A stretch of 46,182 nucleotides of DNA, from positions 90,211 to 136,392 of the forward strand of contig JABHEG010000064.1 in the NCBI GenBank assembly GCA_018676675.1, written 5' to 3'. Each line of letters begins with the position of its first letter. Position 1 is the first letter of the stretch. The notes beneath the pieces were generated by a model, which saw only the letters and a program-made list of their open reading frames with translations, did not search any database and was not told the DNA's origin. Both the position numbers and the translations under genes were made by a program. Positions 44,538 to 46,182 of the stretch are shown piece after piece. Source of the DNA: Lentisphaerota bacterium. GTDB lineage: Bacteria; Verrucomicrobiota; Lentisphaeria; Oligosphaerales; JABHEG01.

Positions 44538-45170
44538 TCAGCTCCGGCTGGCCCTTGCCGGATACGGCGGAGGGGGCTCCCGTACCTCATTGACGTGTTC
44601 GCCCTCCGGAGTCGGGAAGTCGAAGACGGTGTCAAGGGGGAGTTCCAGGTCGCTCAACGTCGGGCTCGTCAACGTATCGTTGGGCCCGAAAACGCCGTGG
44701 ATCCGGTAGCTGTCACCGTCTGTCACCAGAACCTCCACCAAGCGTGAATCCGGGGTCACAATCCAGTACTCTTTCACGCCGAAAGCAACGTAAAGCCTGA
44801 GCTTGACCAGGCGATCGTGTACGGTCGTCGAAGGCGACGCGACCTCCATCACCACATCCGGGGCTCCCTCGATATGCGTGTCGATGACCTTGCGAGGATC
44901 GCATACCACGAGCACGTCGGGCTGGACGATGTCTTCGTTGGAGAGCTTTACATCCAGAGGGGCAATGAACGCCTCACAGGGCTGACCGCGAAGAGCGGCC
45001 TCCAACGCAGCACCAATACGAAGACAGACCTTCTGGTGTCGAGAACCTGGGCTCGGGGACATGGCAAACGCCTGGCCGCCAACGATCTCCCAGCGCTCGT
45101 CGTCGGGCCAGGAACGGTAGTCATCCCAGGTGTAATGCTCATAGGTTTGTGCCGGTTGTGCCATGCACAT
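44538..45170 (-). CDS. Uma2 family endonuclease-like protein (DUF820)
   Basis: 210 residues from ATG 45170, which fits the usual family length of about 190-210; another ATG is at 45164. The Uma2 signature is clear: YTWDDYRSWPDDERWEIVGGQAFAMSPSPGSRHQ, then DIVQPDVLVVCD, APDVVMEVASPST and LYVAFGVKEYWIV. This is a PD-(D/E)XK nuclease fold (Asp in QPD, Glu in VMEV). Such genes are numerous in planctomycetes and cyanobacteria and their role is unknown; DNA cleavage is not shown for most. The frame stays open upstream to a GTG at 45398 that overlaps the DUF1080 stop, so a longer form with 76 extra residues cannot be excluded. Ribosome site before 45170 is weak. Confidence 0.85.
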   Translation of the reverse strand: MCMAQPAQTYEHYTWDDYRSWPDDERWEIVGGQAFAMSPSPGSRHQKVCLRIGAALEAALRGQPCEAFIAPLDVKLSNEDIVQPDVLVVCDPRKVIDTHIEGAPDVVMEVASPSTTVHDRLVKLRLYVAFGVKEYWIVTPDSRLVEVLVTDGDSYRIHGVFGPNDTLTSPTLSDLELPLDTVFDFPTPEGEHVNEVREPPPPYPARASRS

Positions 45171-45394
45171 ACTATCCCACTGTGAGACGGCGCGGTCAAG
45201 AACGGCTTCCCCACCACCTTCTACCTTCCGGCCGAGCCGATGGTGAGAAGCCGCAGCTCTGTCCCAGCGCTCTTTCGCGTGCTTCTGGGCCAGGACCTCC
45301 CAAGCCAAGCCGAGACAGTCCGACGACTCTCCTGGAGGGCCACACACATTGGCGGAGTTGCTGGCTATGGCCTGGACGTCATCCCCCATCCCGG

Positions 45395-46021
45395 TCACGG
45401 CAGTTCCTGAATCTCGATGTCTTTGAACATCACGTGCATGACATTTCCGGAGTGCATCTGGAGCGCAAAGTGGCCCTCCGGCCGGCCAGAATCGTCCTTG
45501 AGCTCCGCCGTCTTGACACCGTTCACATGAACAACAACATCCCCTCCGCGAGCAGAAATCGTCATCCGGTTCCAGTCATCCGCGCTGAGGATCTTCTTCT
45601 GCTGCTCAGCCGTAGGCTTGTCCAGCCACTTGCGACCGTAGCTCTCATAGATTCCGCCGGTTCCGCTCCCTGCACGACCAACCTGGACTTGCAGCCCCTT
45701 CGCCTTGTCGGGTTCCTCAATGATGGTGCGGATGTAGAAGCCGCTATCGCCCGTGACGCACTTGAAGCTGAAGCGGACGGTGAAGTTCTTGAACGTCTTG
45801 TCACTCACGAGAAGCCCGTACAGCCGAGCCTTCTCGGCTCGACCGACGAATGCGCCATCTTCGACCGCCCAATCCCCACCCCCGACTTTGTGCCAACCGT
45901 CAAGCGTCTGGCCGTCCATGAGTGGAACCGTCCCGTCGGCCGATGACTCCGCCGCGAACGACTGCGTCAGCGCAAGGCAGACAGCAGTCCCTGCAAGAAC
46001 ACTCAGTGCTGATTTCTTCAT
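45395..46021 (-). CDS. Exported DUF1080 (3-keto-disaccharide hydrolase-like) protein
   Basis: 208 residues; GAGGAAA precedes ATG 46021 and a signal peptide (about 1-23, LALTQSFAAE) follows. The DUF1080 sandwich is complete: MDGQTLDGWHKVGGGDWAVEDGAFVG, FTVRFSFKC, SGFYIRT, ADDWNRMTISARGG, HVNGVKTAEL, GHFALQMHSG, and the typical ending VMFKDIEIQELP. Members include enzymes acting on 3-keto-glycosides, but many are uncharacterised, so the activity here is inferred. The family is abundant in Planctomycetota and Verrucomicrobiota. The Uma2-like gene lies downstream on the same strand. Confidence 0.9.
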   Translation of the reverse strand: MKKSALSVLAGTAVCLALTQSFAAESSADGTVPLMDGQTLDGWHKVGGGDWAVEDGAFVGRAEKARLYGLLVSDKTFKNFTVRFSFKCVTGDSGFYIRTIIEEPDKAKGLQVQVGRAGSGTGGIYESYGRKWLDKPTAEQQKKILSADDWNRMTISARGGDVVVHVNGVKTAELKDDSGRPEGHFALQMHSGNVMHVMFKDIEIQELP

Positions 46022-46044
46022 TCTGTTTTCCTCGTGAGTACGTA

Positions 46045-46110
46045 GGTTCTGTCAAAAGTCCTTGAGACAGAACCGTGCTTGATCTTCCTGCTATTCAGTT
46101 CGGTTCTGTC
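46045..46110. promoter_or_regulatory. Three GGTTCTGTC boxes, two as an inverted repeat, upstream of the DUF1080 gene
   Basis: GGTTCTGTC at 46045-46053 and GACAGAACC at 46066-46074 form a perfect 9-base inverted repeat with a 12-base loop; a third direct copy of GGTTCTGTC is at 46102-46110. They lie 24-89 bases before the DUF1080 start. An operator for a dimeric regulator, a leader hairpin, or a terminator of a gene beyond the window edge would all fit. Confidence 0.5.
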
Positions 46111-46182
46111 CAGACAAACCTGTTTCCCTGTTTTCTTGACTACTTGAGCTGTTGAGGGAAGAGTGCGGACCTCCACCACACA

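Noticed and set aside
1..46182. Transposases, integrases, tRNA or rRNA genes
   Set aside because: I looked for them and saw no conserved sequence or motif for any; the repeats are not accompanied by a transposase in this window.

Overview
The window is high-GC (about 60%) bacterial DNA with long genes, short intergenic gaps, many secreted proteins, a Tat-type sulfatase, DUF1080-type and Uma2-type genes, giant PQQ-type propeller proteins and dispersed palindromic repeats. This mix is typical of the PVC group (Planctomycetota, Verrucomicrobiota/Lentisphaerota/Kiritimatiellota) or Hydrogenedentota. Nothing here fixes the phylum: there is no rRNA, tRNA or ribosomal gene.

Region 1 (2-20144) is a carbohydrate-oriented stretch. 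It starts with the 3' part of a HEAT/discoidin protein. A calcineurin-like phosphoesterase and an alpha/beta-hydrolase esterase follow. Next is a 1865-residue minus-strand propeller protein. After that come four plus-strand genes: a Tat-exported sulfatase, a GH123-like protein, a GH127/DUF1680 glycosidase without signal peptide, and a parallel beta-helix protein with a CBM9-like tail. Region 2 (20209-32495) holds a second minus-strand giant propeller, then an unrecognised 933-residue exported protein, a C25/caspase-fold-like exported protein, a URO-D-fold enzyme and an Asp-box (sialidase/GH74-like) propeller. The enzymes suggest removal of sulfate, acyl and sugar groups from complex glycans, part outside the cell and part inside. 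No SusC/SusD, sugar transporter or regulator is present.

Region 3 (32844-38629, minus strand) is a compact run of nine small genes of unknown function. Two encode six-helix membrane proteins, others are small secreted or single-helix proteins, and one encodes a zinc-ribbon/RING-like membrane protein. Stop and start codons overlap at ATGA junctions. One gene, absent from simple ORF calls, is interrupted by a one-base frameshift in a G run. This is the best candidate for an undescribed system. Region 4 (39134-46182) has two TIM-barrel glycosidase-like genes, then minus-strand Uma2 and DUF1080 genes.

The most striking non-coding signal is a 25-nt hairpin element: GTGGGA, a 5-base arm, a TGCCAY-like loop, the complementary arm, then GAT. 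There are 13 copies in three clusters. Each cluster sits in the gap between two convergent genes, and the arms differ between copies with compensating changes. Other structured repeats lie at 1280-1344, 2524-2583, 10547-10800, 42794-42864 and 46045-46110.
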